Below, one piece after another: positions 54,446 through 62,931 of a DNA stretch of 64,000 bases. Origin of the DNA: Corynebacterium timonense (GTDB lineage: Bacteria > Actinomycetota > Actinomycetes > Mycobacteriales > Mycobacteriaceae); the NCBI RefSeq assembly GCF_900105305.1, contig NZ_LT629765.1, positions 186,001-250,000 of the forward strand, read 5' to 3'. Every line of letters begins with the position of its first letter. Positions within the stretch are counted from its first letter, which is position 1. The position numbers were made by a program, and so were the translations under genes. The notes under the pieces are model-generated. The model did not search any database and was not told the origin of the DNA. It saw only the letters and a list, made by a program, of their open reading frames with translations.

Positions 54446-54462
54446 GTACCCCTAGGGGGTAC
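54446..54462. promoter_or_regulatory. CsoR/FrmR-type palindrome upstream of the alcohol dehydrogenase
   Basis: GTACCCC-TAG-GGGGTAC is a perfect 7-bp inverted repeat with a 3-nt centre. Operators of the CsoR/CstR/FrmR/RcnR family typically read TACCCC...GGGGTA. No gene for such a repressor is in the window. Confidence 0.5.
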
Positions 54463-54592
54463 ACCCCCGAGTGTACGGAAAAAGCGCAGCGTGCTTCGGG
54501 GCCGGAAAGAACGCGGCCCCGAGCGCCACCGGTATAGCGTCAACCTCGTGGCGTATCGGGACGCTGTCCATAGCGGGAAGCGCCCGCCCGAC

Positions 54593-55966
54593 CTACTCCC
54601 CGTGCATCTCCGTGTGCTTCGTCTCCGGCGACCAGAGGATGGCCACCAGCGAGACCACGGTGACGGCGGCCAAGTAGGTGCCGACGGCCTGCGGGCCGTA
54701 GCTCGCGTTCAGCGCAGTAGCGATGAAGGGGGCGATGGCGGCGCCGAGGATGGAGGAGACGTTGTAGGAGACTCCCGAGCCGGTGTAGCGGACGTTCGAC
54801 GGGAACAGCTCCGGCAGGATCGCCGCCATGGGGCCAAAGATGAGGCCCATGAGAACCATGCCGATGAAAAGGAACACGCCGAGCGAGACCATGGTGAAGC
54901 TCTCCGGGTTGAGCAGCCAGCGGAAGGCCACGCCGTAGACGATGATGGCGGCCGACGTCAGGGCGAGGACGGGGCGGCGGCCGTAGGCGTCGGCAAGCCT
55001 GCATGCGACAGGAATGCCAGCGATGAAGCCGAAAATGCAGACCAGCTGAAGCTTCAAAAAGTCAACGTAGGGGATACCCAGGCCGACGCCCTCCTCGGCG
55101 CTGCCGATGCCGTAGGAAAGGAACCATGTGGTCACGATGTAAAATAGCGTGTAGCAGCCGACCATGATGAAGGTGCCCTGGATGAGCGGGCGCCACGCCT
55201 TGGCGACGACCTCGGACAGCGGCAGGGACACCTGCTCGTTCTTGTCCAGCACCTCTTGAAACGCCGGGGTCTCCTCGATCTGGAGGCGCACCCACAGGCC
55301 GACGATGACCATCACGGCGGACATGAGGAAGGGGATGCGCCAGCCCCAGGACATGAACGCGCCCTCGGGGTCGCCACTGGAGTGGCCCAGCCACGTGACC
55401 AGGACGAGGAACAGGCCGTTGGCCAGCAGGAACCCGAAGGGCGCGCCGAGCTGCGGCCACATCGCGGCCCAGGCGCGGCGGCCCTTCGCCGCGGTTTCCG
55501 TGGACAACAGGGCAGCCCCGGACCACTCGCCGCCGAGGCCGAGGCCCTGGCAGAAGCGCATGAGCGCCAGCAGTGCGGGCGCCCAGATCCCGACCTGGGC
55601 GTAGGTGGGCAGGAGGCCGATGATGAAGGTCGCAATGCCCATGGTCAGCAGCGCGCCGACAAGGGTGGCCTTGCGGCCGACGCGGTCGCCGAAGTGGCCG
55701 AAGAGCACCGAGCCCAGCGGGCGGGCGACGAAGGCGAGGCCGAAGGTGGCAAACGACTGCAGCAGGGCGACGGTCGAGTTCTCCGTCTCGGGGAAGAACA
55801 GAAAGGGAAAGACCGCGACCGCCGCGGTGGCGTAGGCGTAGAAGTCGTAGAACTCGATCGTCGTGCCGATCGTCGAGGCGAAGCGCACGCGGCGCCGCTC
55901 CTCCGCGGAGGCGTACGTCCTCGCCCCGCGCTGGTCGGCGACTCGCGCCGTCACTGATGTAGACAC
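54593..55966 (-). CDS. MFS transporter, metabolite:H+ symporter (MHS) type
   Basis: 457 residues from GTG 55966 (AGAGGA upstream; an ATG at 55999 is also possible). Twelve transmembrane helices; the N-terminal STIGTTIEFYDFYAYATAAVAVFPFLFFP and GHFGDRVGRKATLV (the MFS A-motif) and the large RFCQGLGLGGEWSGAALL segment are hallmarks of the MHS group (ProP, ShiA, KgtP). It imports an organic acid or compatible solute with protons. The specific substrate is not evident. Confidence 0.85.
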   Translation of the reverse strand: MSTSVTARVADQRGARTYASAEERRRVRFASTIGTTIEFYDFYAYATAAVAVFPFLFFPETENSTVALLQSFATFGLAFVARPLGSVLFGHFGDRVGRKATLVGALLTMGIATFIIGLLPTYAQVGIWAPALLALMRFCQGLGLGGEWSGAALLSTETAAKGRRAWAAMWPQLGAPFGFLLANGLFLVLVTWLGHSSGDPEGAFMSWGWRIPFLMSAVMVIVGLWVRLQIEETPAFQEVLDKNEQVSLPLSEVVAKAWRPLIQGTFIMVGCYTLFYIVTTWFLSYGIGSAEEGVGLGIPYVDFLKLQLVCIFGFIAGIPVACRLADAYGRRPVLALTSAAIIVYGVAFRWLLNPESFTMVSLGVFLFIGMVLMGLIFGPMAAILPELFPSNVRYTGSGVSYNVSSILGAAIAPFIATALNASYGPQAVGTYLAAVTVVSLVAILWSPETKHTEMHGE

Positions 55967-56061
55967 CGTGTCAGGTCCTCTCTCCGGGAAGTGTTTCATC
56001 GTACGGGACATTATTCTTGCATAGTGGGATGCAGCGCGTGTAGGAGGGGCCCCGAAACGCC

Positions 56062-56094
56062 AAAAAACCCGCCGCCGACGGGTGTCGGGGCGGG
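56062..56094 (-). terminator. Terminator of the small acidic protein pair
   Basis: On the minus strand CCCGCC/GGCGGG with inner CCGAC/GTCGG and a short loop is followed by TTTTTT. It follows the stop of the 45-residue gene by 14 nt. Confidence 0.8.
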
Positions 56095-56108
56095 CGCCGA
56101 GGCGGGAG

Positions 56109-56246
56109 CTACTTTCCGCCGGCCTCGGGGCTGGGGGTGTCGTCATCGTCCTCAGTCAGCGGGTTCGACTCGCCCGGCTCCTCGCCGATGCGCGTCGTGC
56201 TGGCGTCGAGAAGTTTGTCCAGCTCCCCGTTGGTCTCGTCGCTCAT
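56109..56246 (-). CDS. Tiny acidic protein, second of a coupled pair
   Basis: 45 residues, beginning MSDETNGELDKLLDASTTRI and ending DDDDTPSPEAGGK. Strongly acidic and probably disordered, without cysteines. Its ATG overlaps the stop of the preceding tiny gene (ATGA, 56243-56246) and a good terminator follows, which together argue that it is a real gene despite its size. Function unknown. Confidence 0.65.
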   Translation of the reverse strand: MSDETNGELDKLLDASTTRIGEEPGESNPLTEDDDDTPSPEAGGK

Positions 56247-56401
56247 TCTTCGTCCTCTCCTTCGTTCTCGCTGCCCTTCTTATCGCCCTGGCCGTCGCCG
56301 GAGGCCTTGATCTGGAAATCGCCGTCGGCGTCGGGGTCGCCCAGGTTATTAATGCTGTCGTCGCGGACGGGGGAGCTGCGCTTCTTGTTCGGGTTCGTCA
56401 T
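56243..56401 (-). CDS. Tiny hydrophilic protein, first of a coupled pair
   Basis: 52 residues, MTNPNKKRSSPVRDDSINNL then a Gly/Asp/Glu/Lys-rich tail ending ENEGEDEE. A GGAGG-like site (rc of CCTCC at 56408-56412) precedes the ATG. Predicted disordered. Coupled to the next tiny gene by ATGA overlap. I recognise no family. Confidence 0.65.
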   Translation of the reverse strand: MTNPNKKRSSPVRDDSINNLGDPDADGDFQIKASGDGQGDKKGSENEGEDEE

Positions 56402-56486
56402 CGTGGATACCTCCTTGAATGTGAATATGGCCCGATTCTCCGCCCGCCAGCTTAGCGACGTTTCGCTTCCCGCCTCGGGGCCCGAA

Positions 56487-56963
56487 TCAGCGAGGAAAAT
56501 CAGCCCAGGCGAGCTGGGCCCCGGCGTGGCCGACGAGCACGACCGACACGAGCGCGGCGACCGCCGCCACGGCGACACCACCGCGTACCACCGGGACGGC
56601 GGGGGCGGGCACCCGGCCCGCGAAGCGCTCGGTCCCCGCTGCGAAGAACAGTGCGGCCGCGGCGAGCAGGCCGAGGGCGGCGACCGCGGAGAAAGTGGCG
56701 TACTGGGCGTGGCGGGCCACGACCCCCAAAGCGGACTCGCTGAGCCCCAGAGGGGCAAGAAGATCTTCGCCCGTCCACCGGGCGAGCATGATCGACACTG
56801 CGCCTACAACAGTGGTGCCCAGCGTGGCCACGCGCCACGACGGGGTCAACCGCGCCGGGAACAGCACCCAGGCGAGGCACATGAGGGCGGCGAGAGGGAC
56901 GGATACGGCGGCCAGGTGGACGACGAGCGGGTGGGCGGGCACGCCGCCGATGGTCAATGTCAT
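56487..56963 (-). CDS. DUF2231-like integral membrane protein
   Basis: 158 residues with four predicted transmembrane helices. The N-terminal TIGGVPAHPLVVHLAAVSVPLAALM matches the GxPxHPxxVHxP start of DUF2231 membrane proteins, a family with a conserved histidine pair sometimes linked to heme. The ATG at 56963 fits this motif; longer frames upstream run into the tRNA. Function unknown. Confidence 0.7.
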   Translation of the reverse strand: MTLTIGGVPAHPLVVHLAAVSVPLAALMCLAWVLFPARLTPSWRVATLGTTVVGAVSIMLARWTGEDLLAPLGLSESALGVVARHAQYATFSAVAALGLLAAAALFFAAGTERFAGRVPAPAVPVVRGGVAVAAVAALVSVVLVGHAGAQLAWADFPR

Positions 56964-57110
56964 GCGCGCTATCGTCGCGCACGCGGCAGGCAGGATGCTG
57001 GCAGGACGCCGCGAACAATCCCCGAGTGTGGTACCGGAATGCTGCGCCAGGATAGGGTGTCCTACCTGCGCAAACGTGGTGTTCCCCCGGGTGCCGGTAA
57101 AACCGAAAAG

Positions 57111-57184
57111 CGCCCCCGGCAGGATTCGAACCCGCGACCAGCCGGGTAGAAACCGGATGCTCTCATCCACTGAGCTACGGAGGC
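57111..57184 (-). tRNA. tRNA-Arg (anticodon TCT)
   Basis: 74 nt. Acceptor GCCTCCG/CGGGGGC (one G-U), D arm AGCTCAGTGGATGAGAGC, anticodon arm CCGGT-TTCT-ACCCGG region with anticodon TCT, T arm GCGGGTTCGAATCCTGC. Discriminator G; CCA not encoded. Confidence 0.9.
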
Positions 57185-57283
57185 ACGCCGCCCGAGGCTA
57201 TGCCGGGGGCAGCGGCAACAGTGTAACGCACGGACGAGGGCGCACCTGCTTCGCGCCGGTTATGCCGCCGTGGGCAGCGAAAG

Positions 57284-57289
57284 TAGTGT
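57284..57289 (+). promoter_or_regulatory. -10 element of the CopD-CtaG gene (leaderless)
   Basis: TAGTGT, 6 nt before the ATG at 57296. Confidence 0.4.
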
Positions 57290-57295
57290 GAAGGC

Positions 57296-59317
57296 ATGTC
57301 AGAAACGGTGACCAGTACCCGCCCGGCTCGGTCTGTCCGCACCTCGTGGCCCATCTACGTCACATCGTTTGTGATTGCCGCCGTCGTTGCGGGTTCGATT
57401 TCGGAGGTGTTCCTCTCCGAGTCGCTCGCCGCCTTAGGCATCCCGGACCCGGGTGTGGTGACCACCTTCGGGCTGCCCGCCCTCCGCGGCGTCGTGTGGG
57501 TGCTCACGGCGCTGGCCGCCGGCTCGTTTATGTTCTCGGCCTTTCTCATCCCGCCGCGCCATGACGGGGAGAACGATGGAGAGGACCTCAACGGGGCGCG
57601 CCTGACCGTCGACGGGCATATTGCGGCGCGGACGGCAGCGTGGGCGTCGATAAGCGTTGCGTGCGCTGCGCTTGTCATGATTCCGCTTGTGCTGTCCGAC
57701 GTCTCCGGCACGCCCTTCAGCCAGGTCGTGCTGCAGCCGGAGTCGTGGCGCATCGCGCTGAGCCAGGTCGCCGACGCGAGAATCTGGCTCACGGTCGCCG
57801 CCTTCGCCCTGGTCGTGGGGGTCGCGGGGCTCGTGTGCCATTCCTGGTGGTCGCAGGTGGCGCTGTTCATCGGCTCCGTGATCGTGGTGCTGCCGCTGGG
57901 GTTGAGCGGGCACTCCGCGTCGGGAGGCAACCACGACCTGGGCACGAACTCCTACCTGTGGCACCTCGTGTTCATGCTCATCTGGGTCGGAGCGCTCATG
58001 GCGCTCGTCGCGCACGGGCGCAGGCTGGGGCCCGACCTGCCGCCAGCCGTGGAGCGCTACTCGCGCATCGCCCTGTTCGCCTTCATCGCCATGGCCGCCT
58101 CCGGCGTGCTCAACGGCGCGCTGCGCGTGCGCCCCGAGGACCTGACTTCCACCAGCTACGGCTGGGTGCTCGTGGCCAAGTTCGTGGGCCTCGTCGGCCT
58201 CGGCGTGTTCGGGTTTGTCCACCGCCAGCGCACCATCCCCCGCCTGCGGCGCGACCCGAAGGCCTTTACCCGCTTAGCGACGTCCGAAGTCCTGCTCATG
58301 GCAGCCATCGCCGGCCTGGCCGTCACGCTCGGGCGCACCCCGCCGCCGCCTCCGCTCGACCCGAACCTGACCCAGATGCAGGTGCAGATGGGCTACAACC
58401 TCACCGAGCCGCTCACGGTGTGGAACTGGATGGGGCAGTGGCGACTCGAACTGATCTACAGCGTCGTCGCGATCCTGCTCGCCGTCTACTACCTGCACCT
58501 GAAGCGCCGGGTGGCAGACTGGCCGCTGCGCCGCACCCTCTGGTGGCTCCTCGGCTGCGCCCTCGTGGTGGTCACGTTGTCCTCGGGGATCGGGATGCAC
58601 ATGCCCGCGTCCTACTCGGCGCACATGGTGGTGCACATGCTCCTGTCCATGGGCGCGCCGGTCGCGCTCGTTCTCGGAGCGCCGTTGACGCTGGTGAAAA
58701 ACGCGTACCCGGCGGGCGAGTTCAACCCCCGGCTGTGGGTGGAGTCCTTCGAGCGCTCCCGCTTCCTCCGAGTGGTCACCTACCCGCCGGTCTCGCTCGC
58801 GCAGTTCGTGTTCTTCTTCTACATCATGTACATGATCATCCCGCTCTACGAGCTGCTCATCTCCGAGCACGCCGGGCACGTGATCATGAACGGGATCTTC
58901 CTCGTCTCGGGCTACTTCTACTTCTGGGAGCTCATCGGGCCCGACCATATCCCGGGGCGCGCCGAGGCGAAGATCCGCCTCGCATGGCTGTGGGTGTCCA
59001 TGCCGATCCACCTGTTTATGGGCGTCTACCTCATGCAGCTCAACGTGGTGATGGGGGAGGACTTCTACCGTTCGCTGGCGCTGCCCTGGGACCCGGACCT
59101 TTTGGAGGACCAGAAGGTGGGCGGCGGCATCGCCTGGGCCGCGGGCTCGTTCCCCCTCGTGATCGTTTTCGGTTTTCTGTTCTGGGACTGGCTGGCGGAA
59201 GACCGCGAGGAGACCCGCGAGAGCGATCGCCGTGCCGAAGAAACGGACGACGAGGAGTGGCGCCGCTATAACGAGATGCTCGCCCTCTACAGCCGCGCGG
59301 GGGGCAACGACGCATAA
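57296..59317 (+). CDS. CopD-CtaG fusion, cytochrome oxidase copper assembly protein
   Basis: 673 residues, about fifteen transmembrane helices. The first half (to about residue 340) is a CopD copper-resistance domain with SGHSASGGNHDLGTNSYLWHLVFMLIWVGAL; the second half is a CtaG/caa3 assembly domain with GIGMHMPASYSAHMVVHMLLSMGAPVALVLGAPLTL. Such fusions in actinobacteria are thought to move copper across the membrane to load CuB of the aa3 oxidase, whose subunit I (ctaD) is at 27.2 kb. The acidic C-terminal tail is cytoplasmic. Confidence 0.87.
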   Translation: MSETVTSTRPARSVRTSWPIYVTSFVIAAVVAGSISEVFLSESLAALGIPDPGVVTTFGLPALRGVVWVLTALAAGSFMFSAFLIPPRHDGENDGEDLNGARLTVDGHIAARTAAWASISVACAALVMIPLVLSDVSGTPFSQVVLQPESWRIALSQVADARIWLTVAAFALVVGVAGLVCHSWWSQVALFIGSVIVVLPLGLSGHSASGGNHDLGTNSYLWHLVFMLIWVGALMALVAHGRRLGPDLPPAVERYSRIALFAFIAMAASGVLNGALRVRPEDLTSTSYGWVLVAKFVGLVGLGVFGFVHRQRTIPRLRRDPKAFTRLATSEVLLMAAIAGLAVTLGRTPPPPPLDPNLTQMQVQMGYNLTEPLTVWNWMGQWRLELIYSVVAILLAVYYLHLKRRVADWPLRRTLWWLLGCALVVVTLSSGIGMHMPASYSAHMVVHMLLSMGAPVALVLGAPLTLVKNAYPAGEFNPRLWVESFERSRFLRVVTYPPVSLAQFVFFFYIMYMIIPLYELLISEHAGHVIMNGIFLVSGYFYFWELIGPDHIPGRAEAKIRLAWLWVSMPIHLFMGVYLMQLNVVMGEDFYRSLALPWDPDLLEDQKVGGGIAWAAGSFPLVIVFGFLFWDWLAEDREETRESDRRAEETDDEEWRRYNEMLALYSRAGGNDA

Positions 59318-59326
59318 AAAAGTTTC

Positions 59327-59359
59327 GCCTGTGGACAATTCTCGGGGTTGTCCACAGGC
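59327..59359. promoter_or_regulatory. Inverted pair of DnaA-box-like sequences before ssb
   Basis: GCCTGTGGACAA and TTGTCCACAGGC are exact complements separated by 9 nt. Each contains TTGTCCACA, the preferred actinobacterial DnaA box, in opposite orientations. The structure could also act as a hairpin terminator for the preceding gene, though no T run follows. Confidence 0.5.
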
Positions 59360-59479
59360 TGATCGCGCGTCCCTTCCGTTTCGCGGCGTTTCGGGCCACG
59401 CTGGTGGTGTCGCGGGAAGACACCCCGCGGCCACCGCCAACCACGCATGGAAGCTAGAGAAAAAAAGGGGGGCTTTTCC

Positions 59480-60052
59480 ATGACCCAAATGCCGATCACT
59501 ATCTGCGGCAACCTCACCACCGACCCGGAGTTTCGCCGCTTTGACAACTCCGGGGCGCAACTGTGCAAGCTCCGGGTGGCCACGTCGCGGCGCTACCCGA
59601 CGGGGGAGACGGACGACAAGAACAAACCCATCTGGCAGGACACCGACAACCTCTACATCGATGTGGAATGCTGGGGCCAGCTCGCCGTCAACGCCAAGGC
59701 CTCGTTGTGCAAGGGCTTTCCCGTCGTGGTCACCGGCTACCTGGTCACCGACGTGTGGGACAGGGAGGTCGCCGACCCGACCGGGGAGGCGTCCGGAGGC
59801 ACGCGCTACCACTACAAGATCAAGGCGGGCAAGGTCGCCTTCGAGCTGAGCAACTTCCAGGTGTCCTCGGTGCGCACCACCGCAGCGGGCAACACGCTCG
59901 AGGGGCAGCAGCCCGTGCGCCCCAAGACCGCGGAGGACTTCGCTGACGCGTCCGCAGAACAGCGCCTCAGCGCCGAGGACGGCGCCCTGGCGGGCAGCAA
60001 CACCGCAGCTCACGGGCGTGCCGGGGCGCAGGAGGAGGCGGCGCCGTTCTAG
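59480..60052 (+). CDS. ssb: Single-stranded DNA-binding protein
   Basis: 190 residues from ATG 59480 behind AAGGGGGG. An OB-fold SSB domain over about residues 1-120 (MPITICGNLTTDPEFRRFDN, DNLYIDVECWGQLAVNAKASLCKGFPVVVTGYLVTDVWD) followed by a disordered acidic tail ending AAPF. The tail tip lacks the classical DDDIPF, so this is probably the accessory SSB of corynebacteria rather than the replicative copy beside rpsF. Its promoter region carries the DnaA-box-like pair. Confidence 0.87.
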   Translation: MTQMPITICGNLTTDPEFRRFDNSGAQLCKLRVATSRRYPTGETDDKNKPIWQDTDNLYIDVECWGQLAVNAKASLCKGFPVVVTGYLVTDVWDREVADPTGEASGGTRYHYKIKAGKVAFELSNFQVSSVRTTAAGNTLEGQQPVRPKTAEDFADASAEQRLSAEDGALAGSNTAAHGRAGAQEEAAPF

Positions 60053-60118
60053 GAATCACACCCGGGGTAGGTGATGTACCCTAAGTGGAGAATTCTTTCG
60101 ACACAAAGGGGAATACAC

Positions 60119-61789
60119 GTGGCTGAGTTCATCTACACGATGAAAAACGTACGCAGGGCCATCGGCGACAAGGTCATCTTGGACAACGTCACCATGGCCT
60201 TCTACCCCGGCGCCAAGATCGGTGTCGTGGGCCCCAACGGCGCCGGTAAGTCGTCGTTGCTCAAGATCATGGCGGGCATCGACCAGCCCAACAACGGCGA
60301 GGCCTTCCTCGACCCAGGCGCGTCCGTCGGCATCCTGCTGCAGGAGCCGCCGCTCAACGAGGACAAGACCGTCCGCCAGAACGTTGAGGAGGGCCTCGGC
60401 GACATCTTTGAGAAGAAGCAGCGCTTCGAGCAGATCGCCGAGGAGATGGCCACCAACTACTCGGACGAGCTGATGGAAGAGATGGGCAAGCTCCAGGAGG
60501 CGCTCGACGCCGCCGACGCCTGGGAGGTTGACTCCAAGATCGAGCAGGCGATGGACGCGCTGCGCTGCCCGCCCGCCGACGAGCCGGTCACCCACCTGTC
60601 CGGTGGTGAGCGGCGCCGCGTCGCGCTGGCAAAGCTGCTGCTGCAGGAGCCGGACCTGCTGCTTCTCGACGAGCCCACGAACCACCTCGACGCCGAGTCG
60701 GTCCTTTGGCTGGAACGCCACCTGCAGGACTACAAGGGCGCCGTCTTGGCCATCACCCACGACCGCTACTTCCTCGACAACGTGGCCGAGTGGATCTGCG
60801 AGGTCGACCGCGGCAAGCTCTACCCCTACGAGGGCAACTACTCCACCTACCTGGAGAAGAAGGCGGAGCGCCTCGAGGTCGCCGGCAAGAAGGACCAGAA
60901 GCTGCAGAAGCGCCTGAAGAACGAGCTCGAGTGGGTCCGCTCCTCGCCGAAGGCCCGCCAGGCGAAGAACAAGGCCCGCCTGGAGCGCTACGAGGAGATG
61001 GCCGCCGAGGCCGAGCAGTACCGCAAGCTCGACTTCGAGGAGATCCAGATCCCCACCCCGCCGCGCCTGGGCAACAAGGTCGTCGAGGTGGACAACCTGC
61101 ACAAGGGCTTCGACGAGCGCGTCTTGATCAAGGACCTCTCCTTCACCCTGCCGCGCAACGGCATCGTCGGCGTCATCGGCCCGAACGGTGTGGGCAAGTC
61201 CACGCTGTTTAAGACGATCGTCGGCCTGGAGGAGCCGGACGCCGGCGACGTGACCATCGGCGAGACCGTGCAGCTGAGCTACGTGGACCAAAACCGCGAG
61301 AACATCGACCCGGAGAAGACCGTGTGGGAGGTCGTCTCCGACGGCCTGGACTACATCCACGTCGGCCAGAACGAGATGCCCTCGCGCGCCTACCTGTCCG
61401 CCTTCGGTTTCAAGGGTCCGGACCAGCAGAAGCCCTCGAAGGTGCTCTCTGGCGGTGAGCGTAACCGCCTCAACCTTGCGTTGACGCTGAAGCAGGGCGG
61501 CAACCTGATCCTGCTCGACGAGCCGACCAACGACCTTGACGTGGAGACGCTCGGCTCGCTGGAAAACGCCCTGCAGAAGTTCCCCGGCTGCGCTGTCGTG
61601 ATTTCCCACGACCGCTGGTTCCTCGACCGCACCTGCACCCACATCCTCGCCTGGGAAGGCAACGTGGAAGAAGGCAAGTGGTTCTGGTTCGAGGGCAACT
61701 TCGGCGACTACGAAAAGAACAAGGTTGAGCGCCTCGGCGAGGAGGCGGCGAAGCCCTCGCGCGTCACCCACCGCAGGCTGACCCGCTAG
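60119..61789 (+). CDS. ettA: ABC-F translational throttle EttA
   Basis: 556 residues from GTG 60119 (AAAGGGGAA upstream). Two ABC domains without membrane segments: Walker A GPNGAGKSSLL and GPNGVGKSTLF, signatures LSGGERRRVALAKLL and LSGGERNRLNLALTL, Walker B LLLLDEPTNHLD and LILLDEPTNDLD. Between them the arginine- and lysine-rich P-site tRNA interaction motif (WVRSSPKARQAKNKARLERYEEM). EttA gates the first elongation step in response to the ATP/ADP ratio. Confidence 0.94.
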   Translation: MAEFIYTMKNVRRAIGDKVILDNVTMAFYPGAKIGVVGPNGAGKSSLLKIMAGIDQPNNGEAFLDPGASVGILLQEPPLNEDKTVRQNVEEGLGDIFEKKQRFEQIAEEMATNYSDELMEEMGKLQEALDAADAWEVDSKIEQAMDALRCPPADEPVTHLSGGERRRVALAKLLLQEPDLLLLDEPTNHLDAESVLWLERHLQDYKGAVLAITHDRYFLDNVAEWICEVDRGKLYPYEGNYSTYLEKKAERLEVAGKKDQKLQKRLKNELEWVRSSPKARQAKNKARLERYEEMAAEAEQYRKLDFEEIQIPTPPRLGNKVVEVDNLHKGFDERVLIKDLSFTLPRNGIVGVIGPNGVGKSTLFKTIVGLEEPDAGDVTIGETVQLSYVDQNRENIDPEKTVWEVVSDGLDYIHVGQNEMPSRAYLSAFGFKGPDQQKPSKVLSGGERNRLNLALTLKQGGNLILLDEPTNDLDVETLGSLENALQKFPGCAVVISHDRWFLDRTCTHILAWEGNVEEGKWFWFEGNFGDYEKNKVERLGEEAAKPSRVTHRRLTR

Positions 61790-61808
61790 GCTGACCCGCC
61801 CGGGCCAG

Positions 61809-61853
61809 CCTGCAGGTCGACACCCTGCAGGTTTACACCCTGCAGGTCTACAC
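61809..61853 (+). repeat. Three tandem 15-bp repeats before the thioesterase gene
   Basis: CCTGCAGGTCGACAC, CCTGCAGGTTTACAC and CCTGCAGGTCTACAC follow each other without gap (61809-61823, 61824-61838, 61839-61853). Each unit contains the palindrome CCTGCAGG. They fill most of the space between the ettA stop and the ribosome binding site of the next gene. Confidence 0.85.
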
Positions 61854-61870
61854 AAGGAGTAAGCACACCT

Positions 61871-62302
61871 ATGAGCGATACCGCCGCTTCGGCGAACCTG
61901 ACCGACGAAGTCACCATCCCGGTGCGCTGGAACGACGTCGACAGGTTCGGCCATATCAATAACATCACCTACATCGAGTACACGCAGGAAGCGCGCATCG
62001 CCTTCAGCCAGAAGAACTTCGGCGCCGGCCGGGGCCTGCCCGTGTTCGTGCGCCACATCGAGGCCGACTACCTGCGCCCAGTCATGCCCGACACCACCGA
62101 GGTGAGGGTGCGCACCGAGGTCGTCTCGGTGGGCAACACCTCCTTCACCACCCGCCAGGACATCATTGACCGCCACGGCAGCGTCTGCTGCAGCGTGACC
62201 AGTGTCCTCGTCGTGGTGGACACGGCGACGGCCACGCCGCGCGCGATCACGCAGCGCGAGCTGGGCATCCTCACTCGCTCCGGGGGTGGGGACACCGAGT
62301 GA
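61871..62302 (+). CDS. 4HBT-family acyl-CoA thioesterase
   Basis: 143 residues of the hot-dog fold. The catalytic region PVRWNDVDRFGHINNITYIEYTQEARI contains the Asp in the D-x-x-G-H-x-N motif of 4-hydroxybenzoyl-CoA thioesterase-like enzymes. It hydrolyses an acyl-CoA; chain length unknown. AAGGAG precedes the ATG. Its stop overlaps the next gene's GTG (GTGA), so the two are coupled. Confidence 0.88.
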   Translation: MSDTAASANLTDEVTIPVRWNDVDRFGHINNITYIEYTQEARIAFSQKNFGAGRGLPVFVRHIEADYLRPVMPDTTEVRVRTEVVSVGNTSFTTRQDIIDRHGSVCCSVTSVLVVVDTATATPRAITQRELGILTRSGGGDTE

Positions 62303-62931
62303 GGAACGAAACCCTCCGCGTCTACCGCGGCGGGGCGGGGCTGACCGCGCTGGTCGGACGGGCCACGGGCCTCGACGCCGCCGCCTCAGCCCGTTTCTCA
62401 GTGCTCGACGACATGCGTGTCGACGTCTTTGTCACCACCCCTTTCGACTGCCTCGCGTCCCGGCGCGTCGAGGCGATCGCCTCCCGCGACGGCGCGGTCG
62501 TCGCTGCCACCGATCTCGTGGAGGCGCTCACCGCCAACAGCGAGAACGTGGGCGCCCCGCGCGACCCGAACTGGCCCGGCGCCCTGCCGCCGAAGGAAGG
62601 CTTCGTGGAACGCGACACCGTTCCGGTCCACGTGGTGCGCCGACTCGCCGACGAGGGCCGCGCCCTGGCGCGCCAGTTCTCCGGGCCCCTCGGCCCGCCC
62701 CCGTCGCTGCTCAACCAGATCGTGCTCACGGCGGACGCCGAGTCCGCGCAGCCCGTGGAGATCCCCATGCGCATGATCTTCACCTGCACGTCGCTCGGTC
62801 TCATCCCCGGCTTCGCCGCGCCCGTCGACGTGCCCCGCCACCTGCGCGTGGCCACGGCGGGGCGTTGGGTGCGTGTCGACGCCCCCTTCGGCAGCGTCTA
62901 CCACTCCACCGGGCTATCCCTGTTCACCTAA
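62299..62931 (+). CDS. Hypothetical protein coupled to the thioesterase
   Basis: 210 residues, GTG start overlapping the thioesterase stop. No signal peptide or membrane helix. Segments LTALVGRATGLDAAASARFSVLDDMRVDVFVTTPFDCLASRRVEA and the C-terminal ATAGRWVRVDAPFGSVYHSTGLSLFT look like a conserved actinobacterial family, possibly also acyl-related given the coupling, but I cannot name it. The last bases overlap the converging flavoprotein gene by 4 nt. Confidence 0.75.
   Translation: MRNETLRVYRGGAGLTALVGRATGLDAAASARFSVLDDMRVDVFVTTPFDCLASRRVEAIASRDGAVVAATDLVEALTANSENVGAPRDPNWPGALPPKEGFVERDTVPVHVVRRLADEGRALARQFSGPLGPPPSLLNQIVLTADAESAQPVEIPMRMIFTCTSLGLIPGFAAPVDVPRHLRVATAGRWVRVDAPFGSVYHSTGLSLFT

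Noticed and set aside
61809..61853. CRISPR-like array
   Set aside because: Units are contiguous 15-mers without spacers and no cas genes are present; it is a simple tandem repeat.
60056..62176. 706-codon minus-strand frame over ettA and the thioesterase
   Set aside because: Antisense to two clear genes; leucine/valine repeats reflect the third-position GC bias, and no domain is recognisable.
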